A DNA stretch of 46,473 nucleotides from JAWLFY01 sp964462125. Its GTDB lineage: Bacteria > Planctomycetota > Planctomycetia > Pirellulales > Pirellulaceae. Below, piece by piece: positions 38,661 through 46,473 of this stretch (position 1 is its first letter; every line of letters starts with the position of its first letter). Position numbers and translations under genes: made by a program. The stretch covers positions 1 through 46,473 of the forward strand of contig CAYWXT010000007.1 of NCBI GenBank assembly GCA_964462125.1. The letters run 5' to 3'. The notes under the pieces were generated by a model. The model was given only the letters and a program-made list of their open reading frames with translations. It did not search any database and was not told the origin of the DNA.

Positions 38661-40169
38661 TTGGAAGGGGTTTTTGTCGACGCGTTGCGACAGGTGTTCC
38701 TGGATCCGCAGGTCTTGGGAATCGTGGTCGTGTCGGCGTTGTTCGGTGTCTTTCTGGGCTCGATGCCGGGGTTGACGGCAACGATGGGGGTGGCTTTGTT
38801 CATCCCGATGACGTACTGGTTGGAGCCGGTTCCGGCATTGGCGGCAATCGTGACGTTGGTGGCCTGCGCGATCTTTGCGGGCGACATTCCAACGACGCTG
38901 GTCCGCATTCCGGGGACACCGGCATCGGCGGCCTATGCGGACGATGCTTACGCCTTGGCGCAGCGTGGGGAGGCAGGGACGGCGTTGGGAACGGCGCTCT
39001 GGTCGAGCGTGCTGGGGGGGCTGCTCGGGGCGGTGATCCTGATGTTGCTCGGACAGCAACTCGCCAAGCTGGCGGCCTGGTTTAGCGTGGCCGAATATTT
39101 TTGGCTGTACCTGATGGGGCTTTCGTGCGCGGTGATCGTCGGCCAATCTTCGATCGCGCGGGCCACACTGGGGCTGCTGATCGGCTTGTTGTTCTCCACG
39201 GTCGGGCTGAGCGCGGTCCACGGCGAGGCCCGGTTCACCTTCGGTCAACCGGAGCTGTTTCAGGGGATCAACTTCATCCCCGCCATGATCGGGCTGTTTG
39301 GTTTGTCGGAGGTGTTGCGGAATGTGATGAACCTCGACGCCGGGTCGTTTGATGGATCGGCGAAGGTCAAGCCGGGTGGCATTTTAAGGCCGGCGATGGC
39401 GTTGTGGCGTCGGCGGCTGGTGCCCTGGTTGCGTTCCAGCGTCATCGGTTCGTTGATCGGGATTTTGCCTGGCGCCGGCGCCGACATCGCAGCGTGGGTA
39501 TCCACCGCGGTTTCAAAGCGGCGAAGCCGGACACCGGAGCAGTACGGGAAGGGCTCGGCCGACTGCATCGCCGACGCTTGCGCGGCCAATTCCTCGTCGT
39601 TGGCCGGGGCCTGGATCCCGGCGTTGGTTTTTGGCATCCCAGGCGACTCGATTACGGCGATCGTGATCGGGGTGTTGTACATGAAGAACTTGAAGCCGGG
39701 GCCGGAGATCTTTGTGCAACAGGGGGCCTTGGTTTACAGCATTTATCTGATCTTCATCCTTGCGAATCTGGTGCTGATACCGGTCGGACTGTTGGCGATC
39801 AAGGCAGGGGGGCGGGTGATGCGGGTGCCTCGGCGATTGTTGCTGCCGGTGATCTTGCTCTTTTGTATCGTGGGGGCGTATGCGGTCAACGGCAGCCGGT
39901 TCGATGTCGGTTTGATGATCGCCTTCGGCGTCCTCGGCGTGATCTGTGAACGCTGGCGGATTTCGATCGGCGCGATGGTGCTCGGGATCATTCTCGGGGG
40001 GCCGTTGGAGGAGCGTTTTGTGCAGACGCTCGCTGGCAGTGGCGGCTCCCCGCTGGCCTTTGTGGATCGTCCCCTGTCGGCGGTGTTGGCGATTTTCTGT
40101 TTGGTGCTGTGGGGGTCGGCGCTCACTTCGGCCTTCGTTTCTCTCCGGTTTCCGAAGCCGTCGACATGA
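38661..40169 (+). CDS. tctA: TctA large permease subunit of tripartite tricarboxylate transporter
   Basis: A 502-residue permease with about 10-12 helices. The start is TTG 38661, one nucleotide after the fused TctC-TctB stop; no closer ATG exists, and the family begins in this region. TctA hallmarks are FGVFLGSMPGLTATMGVALF, the IPMTYWLEPVPALAAIV block, GDIPTTLVRIPGTPASAAYA, LIGILPGAGADIAAWVSTAV, and ALVFGIPGDSITAIVIGVLY. With TctC/TctB it drives secondary uptake of a carboxylate. The stop is coupled by ATGA to the next gene, pyrD. Genes upstream are KDPG aldolase and kinase. Confidence 0.93.
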   Translation: MEGVFVDALRQVFLDPQVLGIVVVSALFGVFLGSMPGLTATMGVALFIPMTYWLEPVPALAAIVTLVACAIFAGDIPTTLVRIPGTPASAAYADDAYALAQRGEAGTALGTALWSSVLGGLLGAVILMLLGQQLAKLAAWFSVAEYFWLYLMGLSCAVIVGQSSIARATLGLLIGLLFSTVGLSAVHGEARFTFGQPELFQGINFIPAMIGLFGLSEVLRNVMNLDAGSFDGSAKVKPGGILRPAMALWRRRLVPWLRSSVIGSLIGILPGAGADIAAWVSTAVSKRRSRTPEQYGKGSADCIADACAANSSSLAGAWIPALVFGIPGDSITAIVIGVLYMKNLKPGPEIFVQQGALVYSIYLIFILANLVLIPVGLLAIKAGGRVMRVPRRLLLPVILLFCIVGAYAVNGSRFDVGLMIAFGVLGVICERWRISIGAMVLGIILGGPLEERFVQTLAGSGGSPLAFVDRPLSAVLAIFCLVLWGSALTSAFVSLRFPKPST

Positions 40170-41299
40170 GCCTCTACACGAACTTCGTACGGCCGCTTTT
40201 GTTTCGACTGAATCCGGAATCGGCGCACCGTGTCGCGATCCTGGGATGCCGCGTCGCCGGTCGCATCCCAGGCGGTCCGCAGATCGCCAGCGCGCTGTGG
40301 GACGCCCCTTGCCGGGAACTGCGAACCGAGGTCGCAGGGTTGCGGTTTGAAAATCCGGTCGGATTGGCGGCGGGCTGGGACAAGAGTGGCGAGACGCTTC
40401 GCATGCTGGGGCACCTCGGTTTCGGGTTCGCCGAGATCGGTTCGATTTCAGCGCGCCCTTCGGCAGGCAATCCACGTCCGCGACTTTTTCGGTTGCCGGT
40501 CGATGACGCGATTGTCGTCAACTACGGTCTGCCCAACGACGGGGCGGAGGCCGTCGCCCGGCGGCTGGACGCGGTTCAGCTCCGCATCCCACTCGGGGTA
40601 AACGTGGTGACAACGAACGACGGTCCCGACGCCCCGCCGTGCTCGGAGAGCGAGATTTTGGCGGACTATCGCCAAAGCGTTTCGCGGGTCCATCGCCGGG
40701 CGAGCTACCTCATGTTGAATCTGAGCTGTCCCAACGCGGAGGGCGGCAAGGATCACTTTGCCGGTGTGGGAACGATTCGTCGTTTATTGCAGTGTCTGGC
40801 GGAGGAGCCAATTGCGTGTCCGGTGTTCTTGAAGGTCGCTCCCGACCCCGACCCGCGTGCATTGGAGCGATTGGTGGAGGAAGCGGAACCGTTTTCGTTC
40901 GTCCATGGATTCATGTTCAATCTTGCGCCGGGAAAGCCGGTCGCGATCCAGTTGCGAAGTCCACGCTCGCGGGTGAAGACAATGCCGGGGGCGGTGGCAG
41001 GTCGACCCGTGGCACCGCTGATCAATCGCTGCATCGGCGAGCTCTATCGGCGACTGCCGCGGAAGCGGTTCGCGATCATCGGCGCCGGCGGAATCTTCTC
41101 GGCCGAGGACGCATACGAAAAGATTCGTCTCGGCGCGTCGTTGGTGCAGCTCTACACGGCGCTCGTCTATGAAGGCCCTGGCGTGGTAAAACGGATCAAT
41201 CGGGAGCTTTGTCGGCTGCTCGAGCACGATGGATTTCAGTCTGTCGGTGAGGCGGTCGGCACCCATCCTTCCTTGCGGCCGCCCTTTTCACCGGGATGA
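40166..41299 (+). CDS. pyrD: dihydroorotate dehydrogenase, class-2-like fold with class-1-like Cys
   Basis: The 377-residue enzyme starts at ATG 40166 (ATGA overlap with tctA). The N-terminal helical region LYTNFVRPLLFRLNPESAHR and GLAAGWDKSGE are class 2 features (membrane-associated, quinone-linked). Conserved: FGFAEIGSISARPSAGNPRP, VVNYGLPNDGAEAVARRL, and AIIGAGGIFSAEDAYEKIRL with LYTALVYEGPG. It oxidises dihydroorotate to orotate using FMN. The catalytic-base motif reads LMLNLSCPNAEGGKDHF: the class 2 Ser is replaced by Cys188, as in class 1. Its presence behind a transporter operon is unusual, so expression may be linked to it only by position. Confidence 0.92.
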   Translation: MSLYTNFVRPLLFRLNPESAHRVAILGCRVAGRIPGGPQIASALWDAPCRELRTEVAGLRFENPVGLAAGWDKSGETLRMLGHLGFGFAEIGSISARPSAGNPRPRLFRLPVDDAIVVNYGLPNDGAEAVARRLDAVQLRIPLGVNVVTTNDGPDAPPCSESEILADYRQSVSRVHRRASYLMLNLSCPNAEGGKDHFAGVGTIRRLLQCLAEEPIACPVFLKVAPDPDPRALERLVEEAEPFSFVHGFMFNLAPGKPVAIQLRSPRSRVKTMPGAVAGRPVAPLINRCIGELYRRLPRKRFAIIGAGGIFSAEDAYEKIRLGASLVQLYTALVYEGPGVVKRINRELCRLLEHDGFQSVGEAVGTHPSLRPPFSPG

Positions 41300-41303
41300 A
41301 ACG

Positions 41304-42248
41304 ATGTCACTGCGAAAAATTCTTACGGGTCTGTTCCTTGTTGTCTGTCCATGGCTTGTCGGCTGCCTGTTCCTGGTCAGCGGCGCGCTTCCCGCGGTCG
41401 CTCAAACCGCGACCGATCAGGCATCGTCCGAGCCGCGTCAGGTGTTGATCGTGGTGGGACCGACCACGCATCCTCCCGGGACGCATGAGGTCGCCGCAGG
41501 AGGACGACTGATGGGGCACTGCCTGGAACAGATCGACGGAGAGACGCCGCTCAATGTGCATCTGGTCGACCAATGGCCCGACGACGAGCGGCTGCTCGAA
41601 TCGATCAGCACGGTGGTGATGATCGGCGATACGTTTCCGCCGCAGCGGATGGAGGAGACGGACGCGATCCTCGAGAGACTGGGGACGATGATGGAGCGCG
41701 GATGCGGCATCGCTTGCGTGCACTACGCCACGGGGTTGTTCGGCGAGGATGTGGCCGAGGACGGCGACCATCCGCTGCTGCGTTGGATTGGCGGCTACTT
41801 CGCGAACCGAACCTGCCCGCATCACGAGTCGATTGCCAAGGTTTTTCCGGAGGCGACGATCACCCCTGCCGCACCGCAGCACCCGATCAGCCGTGGTTGG
41901 AAGCCGTTCACGGTGCATGACGAACCTTACATCAATAACTATTTCGGCAAGGAAGAGAACCGGCCGGGACCCGGGGTGACCGTGCTGGCGACCTCGATGT
42001 TGCCTCCAGAATCGCCACAGCGGGAAGCGGTGGCGTGGTGCATCGAGCGGTCCGATGGTGGTCGTGGCTTCGGGATTGTGATGCCCCATTTTTATAAGAA
42101 TTGGGCGGTGGAGGATCTTCGCCGATTGATCCTCAACGGGATCGTTTGGACGGCGGGGATGGACGTTCCGGCCGAGGGCGTCCAGAGCGAGCTACCGGAT
42201 TTGACCACCTTTGAGCCGGCGGCGGTGGAACCGGGAGAGGCCCGGTAG
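41304..42248 (+). CDS. secreted ThuA-domain protein
   Basis: The 314-residue protein starts at ATG 41304, 4 nt after pyrD. A long signal peptide (LTGLFLVVCPWLVGCLFLVS, then GALPAVAQT) is followed by a ThuA-like class I glutamine amidotransferase fold: VLIVVGPTTHPPGTHEVAAG, VVMIGDTFPPQRMEETD, GCGIACVHYATGLFG, GWKPFTVHDEPYINNYF, GRGFGIVMPHFYKNWAVEDL and RRLILNGIVWTAGMDVP. ThuA proteins are linked to trehalose and sugar metabolism and are abundant in planctomycetes; biochemical roles of the exported forms are unclear. Close spacing to pyrD suggests read-through from the preceding operon. The convergent TonB gene ends 26 bp downstream. Confidence 0.86.
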   Translation: MSLRKILTGLFLVVCPWLVGCLFLVSGALPAVAQTATDQASSEPRQVLIVVGPTTHPPGTHEVAAGGRLMGHCLEQIDGETPLNVHLVDQWPDDERLLESISTVVMIGDTFPPQRMEETDAILERLGTMMERGCGIACVHYATGLFGEDVAEDGDHPLLRWIGGYFANRTCPHHESIAKVFPEATITPAAPQHPISRGWKPFTVHDEPYINNYFGKEENRPGPGVTVLATSMLPPESPQREAVAWCIERSDGGRGFGIVMPHFYKNWAVEDLRRLILNGIVWTAGMDVPAEGVQSELPDLTTFEPAAVEPGEAR

Positions 42249-42274
42249 GCGAAGTAGCGTTCGTGGATTGGCTC

Positions 42275-43132
42275 TCAGCGTTCGAGTTTGAACTCGATGG
42301 GAACGAGCACGGTTTGGGAACCACCGCGGAAGGTGGACCGTTGGGGGTCGAACCGCCACATCGCCACGGCGCTCATCGCGGCTTGGTCGAGGACCGAAGA
42401 GCCGCTTGATCGGTTGACCTCGATTTGGATCACATGCCCTTCGTCGTTGACCGTCGCCCGGAGCAGTGTGGATCCTTCTACCCGAGCCGACATTGCCTCG
42501 GCGGGATACCGAGGGGGACGGTTGGAGGCCAGCGGCGTCGGCGTCTCGCGGGCCGCACCGGTGTCGGCGGTGGCGGGCATCACGACCGACGTCACCGGAG
42601 CTGGCGCCCGTGGTTTGGTACGAGTCGGCCGGGTGGCGGCCGGACGGCGGGCGGAGTCGTGAACCTCGGGCAGCGACTGCTGGGGAGCTGAGGCTCGACG
42701 CGCCGAGGAATCAACCTCGTGTGGGCGGGAAGCCGGTGGAGGCTCCGTCGCCGCTGCGGTCGCCGCCGGGGGCACGCGTCGCTCCGACCAGCGGCTGACC
42801 TCCGATCGCTGCTGTTCCGCTCGCCGCATCGGCTCCAGCTCTCGCGCGGTGAGTTCCGGCGGCGGAGGCGTGTCGTGGGCAGGGGCGTGGTCGAGCGATT
42901 CCAGTTCGATTGGCTGTGGCGGGGTGACTGGGGTAGCGGCCGGGGATGCCTGTAGTTCGATCGCACCCTCGCCCGAACGGACCGCGGCCCACCGCGGCGG
43001 GGACTTGGGGGCCGAGATGGCGGCAGCGATGACGCCAAAGTGCAGGAGGAGACTGGACGTGACCGCGACCCAAGCCTGCTCGGGCCGGCGCCGCTGGGGG
43101 GCGGGACTCGTCTTGATTTGGGAAACGTTCAC
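42275..43132 (-). CDS. TonB-like energy transducer
   Basis: The 285-residue protein has a GTG start at 43132, no clear Shine-Dalgarno, an N-terminal membrane helix (WVAVTSSLLLHFGVIAAAIS), a long Pro/Ala/Glu/Arg-rich periplasmic spacer (about residues 45-205) and a C-terminal TonB domain: NRPPRYPAEAMSARVEGSTL, LRATVNDEGHVIQIEVNRSS, and DQAAMSAVAMWRFDPQRSTF. TonB couples proton motive force via ExbB/ExbD to outer-membrane transporters. No exbBD or receptor gene is adjacent. The Arg/Pro-rich spacer lacks the classical (EP)n(KP)n blocks. The 5' region contains a copy of the MITE-like element at 43207-43305, so its promoter is near the repeat. Confidence 0.85.
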   Translation of the reverse strand: MNVSQIKTSPAPQRRRPEQAWVAVTSSLLLHFGVIAAAISAPKSPPRWAAVRSGEGAIELQASPAATPVTPPQPIELESLDHAPAHDTPPPPELTARELEPMRRAEQQRSEVSRWSERRVPPAATAAATEPPPASRPHEVDSSARRASAPQQSLPEVHDSARRPAATRPTRTKPRAPAPVTSVVMPATADTGAARETPTPLASNRPPRYPAEAMSARVEGSTLLRATVNDEGHVIQIEVNRSSGSSVLDQAAMSAVAMWRFDPQRSTFRGGSQTVLVPIEFKLER

Positions 43133-43507
43133 ACGTGTATTTTGCTTACCCCACGCAGTTCCGCCAAGTCATGTTCGTCGGTGTTGGATTGTCTGGATGC
43201 TAAGCTCTGTCAGAAAACACCCATCGCACCATGATTAGAAGTGCGGCCGCCCTTCTATGTAATTACCCTCCCTTGGGAGGGTGATGATTGTCGTTTCGCG
43301 AGACAGAAACGAATTCGAAGTGTCTAATTGGGGAGTCGACTGGGAGGGAAGCAGTTGCGTGATTTGAGTTTTGACGGGCGGTCCACCGGCTGGCAGCCTG
43401 TGCTACTTTCGACCGCTTTGGCGAGTGGAGGGGAGGTTGGTTTGAAGGGTGAGTCGGATCGGGCGGAAGATGGGGAAAGGGCCCGACCACCGGAGAGCTC
43501 GGAGCGA
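43133..43507. other. 375-bp intergenic region between tonB and the release-factor-like gene
   Basis: It contains the second copy of the MITE-like element at 43207-43305 and, beyond it, about 200 bp of open but non-protein-like frame that continues into the GGQ gene. The direct upstream of the ATG at 43508 has CTCGGAGCGA as ribosome-binding sequence. No convincing promoter was found. Confidence 0.5.
43207..43305. repeat. MITE-like element copy 2, right end degraded
   Basis: Starts CTGTCAGAAAACACCC, then GTGCGGCCGCCCT and the hairpin ACCCTCCC-TT-GGGAGGGT (43265-43282), followed by GATGATTGTCG. All blocks are in the same order as in 15271-15416, but about 20 bp after the hairpin and most of the right inverted repeat are missing (AGACAGAAAC remains). 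Confidence 0.8.
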
Positions 43508-44041
43508 ATGTCCTGTCGATTCGTGGACGCTCCCCATCCGTCGACGCTCGATGTCGAGACGTTGTCGAAGGTCTGTCGTTTTCGCGCCCAGCGGCGCGGC
43601 GGCCCCGGGGGCCAGCACCGCAACAAGACCAGCTCGGGTGTTTTCATGGAGCACCCTCCGACCGGGGTCGTTGCCGAGGCGACCGAGCGTCGGAGCCAGG
43701 CTCAAAACCGCGCGGTCGCTTTTGGGCGATTGAGACTACTGCTGGCGGTCGCCGTCCGAACCGCAGCCGTGCTCGCTGCGGAACCGCCGGCGGAGGAGGC
43801 CGAAATCCGGAGGCGGTACCGGGGGACACGTCTGCGGTTGGCCGACAGCAACGTCGACAATCCGGCGGTGTTGGCCCTGCTGCTCAACGACCTTCACGCC
43901 GCCGGGGGTCAGCCGAGTTTGGTGGCCCGGCAATGGAAGGTCACGACCACCGCGATCGTTTCGCTGCTGCGGACCTACCGACCGGCGCTGGAGCTGGTCA
44001 ATCAGATCCGCGGTCACCACGGCCGCCCGCCGCTGCGATAG
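43508..44041 (+). CDS. GGQ-containing peptide chain release factor-like protein (RF-1 domain)
   Basis: The 177-residue protein starts at ATG 43508 with CTCGGAGCG upstream. Residues 23-50 (CRFRAQRRGGPGGQHRNKTS, then SGVFMEHP) contain the GGQ motif (34-36) that triggers hydrolysis of peptidyl-tRNA on the ribosome, with the Arg/Lys pattern of class I release factors. There is no stop-codon recognition domain. The remaining 100 residues are helical and basic (EIRRRYRGTRLRLADSN, LVARQWKVTTTAIVSLLRTY). It probably acts in ribosome rescue or as a PrfH/ArfB-like factor; the exact substrate is unknown. Its frame continues left to 43328 but that part is not protein-like. Confidence 0.85.
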   Translation: MSCRFVDAPHPSTLDVETLSKVCRFRAQRRGGPGGQHRNKTSSGVFMEHPPTGVVAEATERRSQAQNRAVAFGRLRLLLAVAVRTAAVLAAEPPAEEAEIRRRYRGTRLRLADSNVDNPAVLALLLNDLHAAGGQPSLVARQWKVTTTAIVSLLRTYRPALELVNQIRGHHGRPPLR

Positions 44042-44163
44042 GGATGCTGCGATAGGGATATCGTCTGGTTTTGTGGGAGCGTGAAACTCGTATCGGCAGA
44101 TCGGCCGGGACGTGTTACTGTGTGGCCAATCGAGGGAAAAGGTTGTCTCCGTAGGAGCGAAGC

Positions 44164-46473
44164 ATGGGTCGAAAATCACGCACGAAGCGACGTCGTCGAA
44201 GCATTTCTCGGGAGCGACGAGCGGGCGGAGCCGGCCCGACTACGACGCCCGATCGCTCGCCGGTCCCCGCAGGGACGTCTGTCCCCGGAGAGAATTCCAG
44301 GATGAGCCTCCGCGAGCGGGCGAGAATGTTACGTACGATGGCCCTTGGCCCTTCCATCGTCGACATGATTCCGGAGTCGGACGATGAGGTCGACGAAGGT
44401 CCGCCCCCCCGGGAGCGGGCCGATGAGTGGCTTGAGGAGCTGGACTTACTCCGCCAGCGGATCCCGGCTGCCTGCGAAGATCCAATTGTGGCCAGCCAGG
44501 CAGAATTCGTCGTGACCCGTGTTTATAAGTCGGGTGAAATCGAGGGAGCCTGTCACGTCGGCCAACGCCGCTTCCAGCTGTTTGTCGATTGCTTTGGCGA
44601 CACCCCTCCAGCCGGCTGCACCTGCAACGAGTCGCGGGGAGAGCTGCCGTGCGGCCATCTGCATGCCTTCGTCGAGTATTTATTTTCGCGTTTGGAGGAC
44701 GAGTCTGGGGGCCTGCGACAACGGGTCAACTATGGTTCATTCGCTTTTGGCAAGCTCGATCGACGCGAGTATGTGCGGAATCCGGAGGCGGAGGCATTGG
44801 AGCGGTTGGACGCGCTGCTCGACAATCCAACGTTGGATACCCCTCGCGAAAGCGACGACCAGGATGACTTGCCGGCGATCACCGAGGGGCCAACCGAACG
44901 AATCGTGTGGGACTTCACGATCAAGAAACAGCGTCTGGGAGTGGAACCCCGCATTCAGCGCCCGAAGAAGAGCGGGAAAGGGTTTACCAAGGGCCGAACG
45001 GTTTCGCTTGAAACGGTGAAGCTGCGGAAAGACTTGCTCACATCCGAAGCCGACCGTCGCGTGCTGGACCGGATTGAAATCAAGTCCGATCGCTATGCGT
45101 ACGGCGTCCAGTGGTCGCTGACTCCATTGGAGGCGATCGCCTCTCTGGTGGGTGAGCCCAATGCGCGGCTGAACGAAATACCGTGCGTGATCGTTCGCTA
45201 TACGCCCATCGTCGGGTTGATCCCTGTCCAAGATGGATGGACCTTTTCCCTGATCGACCAAGATGGCAGCCCGGTGGGAAAGCCAGTCATCGTCAACGAC
45301 AACGCGTTGGCCATGCTCGATGAAGAGTTCGCCATCATCCATTATGCCAGCCTCCCGGCCGGCAGCGGATCGATCTTGAGCAGCGTGCTGCGGATGCCGC
45401 CGGTTTCAGCGAAGCTCACTCCACCGCTGATCGAGCGGATGCGGAAGCTTCAAGCGGTGTTGCCACTGCGGTTGCCCGAGGAATTGGGGGGCAAGATCGT
45501 GCCCGATGAGACCAAGCCGGTCGTGTTGCTGCGATCGCGCCCCGACGGATCCCTCGACTATGGATTGCGGGTGCAGGCGACCGACGGTCGCCGGTTCAAG
45601 CCAGGGTCGGGGCCGGCGATTCGACCCGGCGAGCAAGACCGGCGACCGGTTCAGTGGAAACGTGACTTGGTGCAGGAAGTCGAGATCGCTGAGCAGATTG
45701 CCGAACGTCTGGGTGTGGAAGTCGCGAACGACGGCCAGTGGAACGGGACGATCCGCGATTTCGAAGCAGGGCTGCAACTGGTCGAGAGGCTGCAAGATGA
45801 CAGTGCGGGGGCGGAGGTCCTGTGGGACAAGTCGACCGAACAGCCGGTGACATTTTTGGGGCGTCTGACCAACAACAACGTCAAGGTGGACATTTCCCGC
45901 AAGCGGAATTGGTTCGGCATCCAGGGCCAGTGCGACTTCGGCAAGCAGTCCTTGCCCTTGGACCAGGTCTTGGCGCAGTTGCCGAGCGGTTCGAGCACGG
46001 AAGATCTGCGAGGCGACTACGTTCGAATCGGCGATGGGCAATGGGCGCATGTGTCGGAAGACTTGCGGAAGCGTTTGGCGAAGCTCCGCGACGCGACGCA
46101 TAGCGAACGCAAGTCGCTGCGCATGGATGCCACCGCCGCGCCGGCGATTCGCGAGTTGATCGATCATCAGGTCGAAGTCAAGGCGACAGAAAACTGGCAC
46201 GAATGCCTCGCGCGACTCGGGCGTGCGGAGAACCTTGACCCATCGCTTCCCGCGGGCTTGAATGCCGAGCTCCGCGATTACCAGGTCGACGGTTACAAGT
46301 GGCTCCGACGATTGGCCGAGTGGGGTGTCGGCGGGGTGCTCGCCGATGACATGGGGCTGGGAAAGACATTGCAAGCTCTCGCCGTATTGCTGGACCGGGC
46401 GGAGGAAGGTCCGGCACTGGTCATCGCACCGACCTCCGTTGGATTCAATTGGGTGCGTGAGACAGAACGTTTC
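44164..46473 (+). CDS. SWIM zinc-finger SNF2-family helicase, 3' end outside the window
   Basis: At least 770 codons are present and the frame is open at the window edge. The ATG 44164 follows AGGAG (44154-44158 region). The first 22 residues are a basic head (GRKSRTKRRRRSISRERRAG). A SWIM zinc finger lies at about residues 140-175: Cys152-x-Cys154 and Cys163-x-His165 (CTCNESRGELPCGHLHAF). A middle region of about 500 residues is the bacterial SNF2-associated part. The SNF2 ATPase begins at about residue 700: LRDYQVDGYKWLRRLAEWGV, Walker A DDMGLGKT near 728-735, and APTSVGFNWVRE. Such proteins translocate on DNA or remodel protein-nucleic acid complexes; the C-terminal helicase half is not visible here. 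Confidence 0.92.
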   Translation, partial: MGRKSRTKRRRRSISRERRAGGAGPTTTPDRSPVPAGTSVPGENSRMSLRERARMLRTMALGPSIVDMIPESDDEVDEGPPPRERADEWLEELDLLRQRIPAACEDPIVASQAEFVVTRVYKSGEIEGACHVGQRRFQLFVDCFGDTPPAGCTCNESRGELPCGHLHAFVEYLFSRLEDESGGLRQRVNYGSFAFGKLDRREYVRNPEAEALERLDALLDNPTLDTPRESDDQDDLPAITEGPTERIVWDFTIKKQRLGVEPRIQRPKKSGKGFTKGRTVSLETVKLRKDLLTSEADRRVLDRIEIKSDRYAYGVQWSLTPLEAIASLVGEPNARLNEIPCVIVRYTPIVGLIPVQDGWTFSLIDQDGSPVGKPVIVNDNALAMLDEEFAIIHYASLPAGSGSILSSVLRMPPVSAKLTPPLIERMRKLQAVLPLRLPEELGGKIVPDETKPVVLLRSRPDGSLDYGLRVQATDGRRFKPGSGPAIRPGEQDRRPVQWKRDLVQEVEIAEQIAERLGVEVANDGQWNGTIRDFEAGLQLVERLQDDSAGAEVLWDKSTEQPVTFLGRLTNNNVKVDISRKRNWFGIQGQCDFGKQSLPLDQVLAQLPSGSSTEDLRGDYVRIGDGQWAHVSEDLRKRLAKLRDATHSERKSLRMDATAAPAIRELIDHQVEVKATENWHECLARLGRAENLDPSLPAGLNAELRDYQVDGYKWLRRLAEWGVGGVLADDMGLGKTLQALAVLLDRAEEGPALVIAPTSVGFNWVRETERF

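Noticed and set aside
1..46473. tRNA, rRNA or CRISPR arrays
   Set aside because: No cloverleaf-like segment with a GGTTCRA-type arm, no rRNA core sequence and no regularly spaced direct repeats were noticed on reading; a covariance-model scan would be decisive.

Overview
The window is about 46 kb of GC-rich chromosome from a planctomycete, most likely a member of the Pirellulaceae (Rhodopirellula-like). The main evidence is a secreted c-type cytochrome of the DUF1587/1592/1588/1585 architecture paired with a Tat-exported DUF1552 protein. Supporting evidence is a very large orphan cytoplasmic protein, a short Lys/Ala-rich protein, a C30-carotenoid-type operon and dispersed short palindromic elements. 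No prophage, insertion sequence with a transposase, CRISPR array, rRNA or tRNA was found. About 35 protein genes are densely packed on both strands. Several convergent pairs share their stop codons and several operons are joined by ATGA/GTGA/TGATG overlaps.

Layout. 1-5650: tail of an ABC-F ATPase (EttA type), a tiny basic protein, a 1354-residue orphan protein and a TIM-barrel sugar-phosphate isomerase. 5690-10426: a small secreted protein on the minus strand, a 670-bp intergenic region with a long inverted repeat and a strong promoter, then the cytochrome/DUF1552 operon. 10505-13713 (minus): groES-groEL and a rhomboid protease. 14405-18357: a GT2 glycosyltransferase, a lipid A-type acyltransferase (minus), a single-domain GlmU-like uridylyltransferase and prs. 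18542-21386: a secreted HEAT-like protein, an outer-membrane beta-barrel candidate and a DUF1622 membrane protein. 21508-24006 (minus): nadA, preceded by an unfamiliar two-domain protein (SLOG-like plus AbiGi/ADP-ribosyltransferase-like), the best candidate here for an undescribed function. 24283-25268: a truncated esterase remnant coupled to a hemolysin III family gene.

25265-30247 (minus): a tightly coupled four-gene operon of aldehyde dehydrogenase, CrtN/CrtP-type desaturase, acyltransferase and glycosyltransferase. This set resembles the late staphyloxanthin pathway and probably makes an acylated glycosyl C30 carotenoid acid. 30260-35486: nitroreductase, membrane-anchored PP2C phosphatase, LptF-type permease, PQQ beta-propeller protein (minus) and a truncated sialidase-like remnant. 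35541-41299 (plus): KDPG aldolase, KDG-type sugar kinase, a fused TctC-TctB transporter protein, TctA and a dihydroorotate dehydrogenase, coupled in series. This looks like a sugar-acid uptake and catabolism operon. 41304-46473: a secreted ThuA-domain protein, a TonB protein (minus), a GGQ release-factor-like protein and the first 770 codons of a SWIM/SNF2 helicase that runs off the window.

All functions are read from motifs and family knowledge. No database search was possible.
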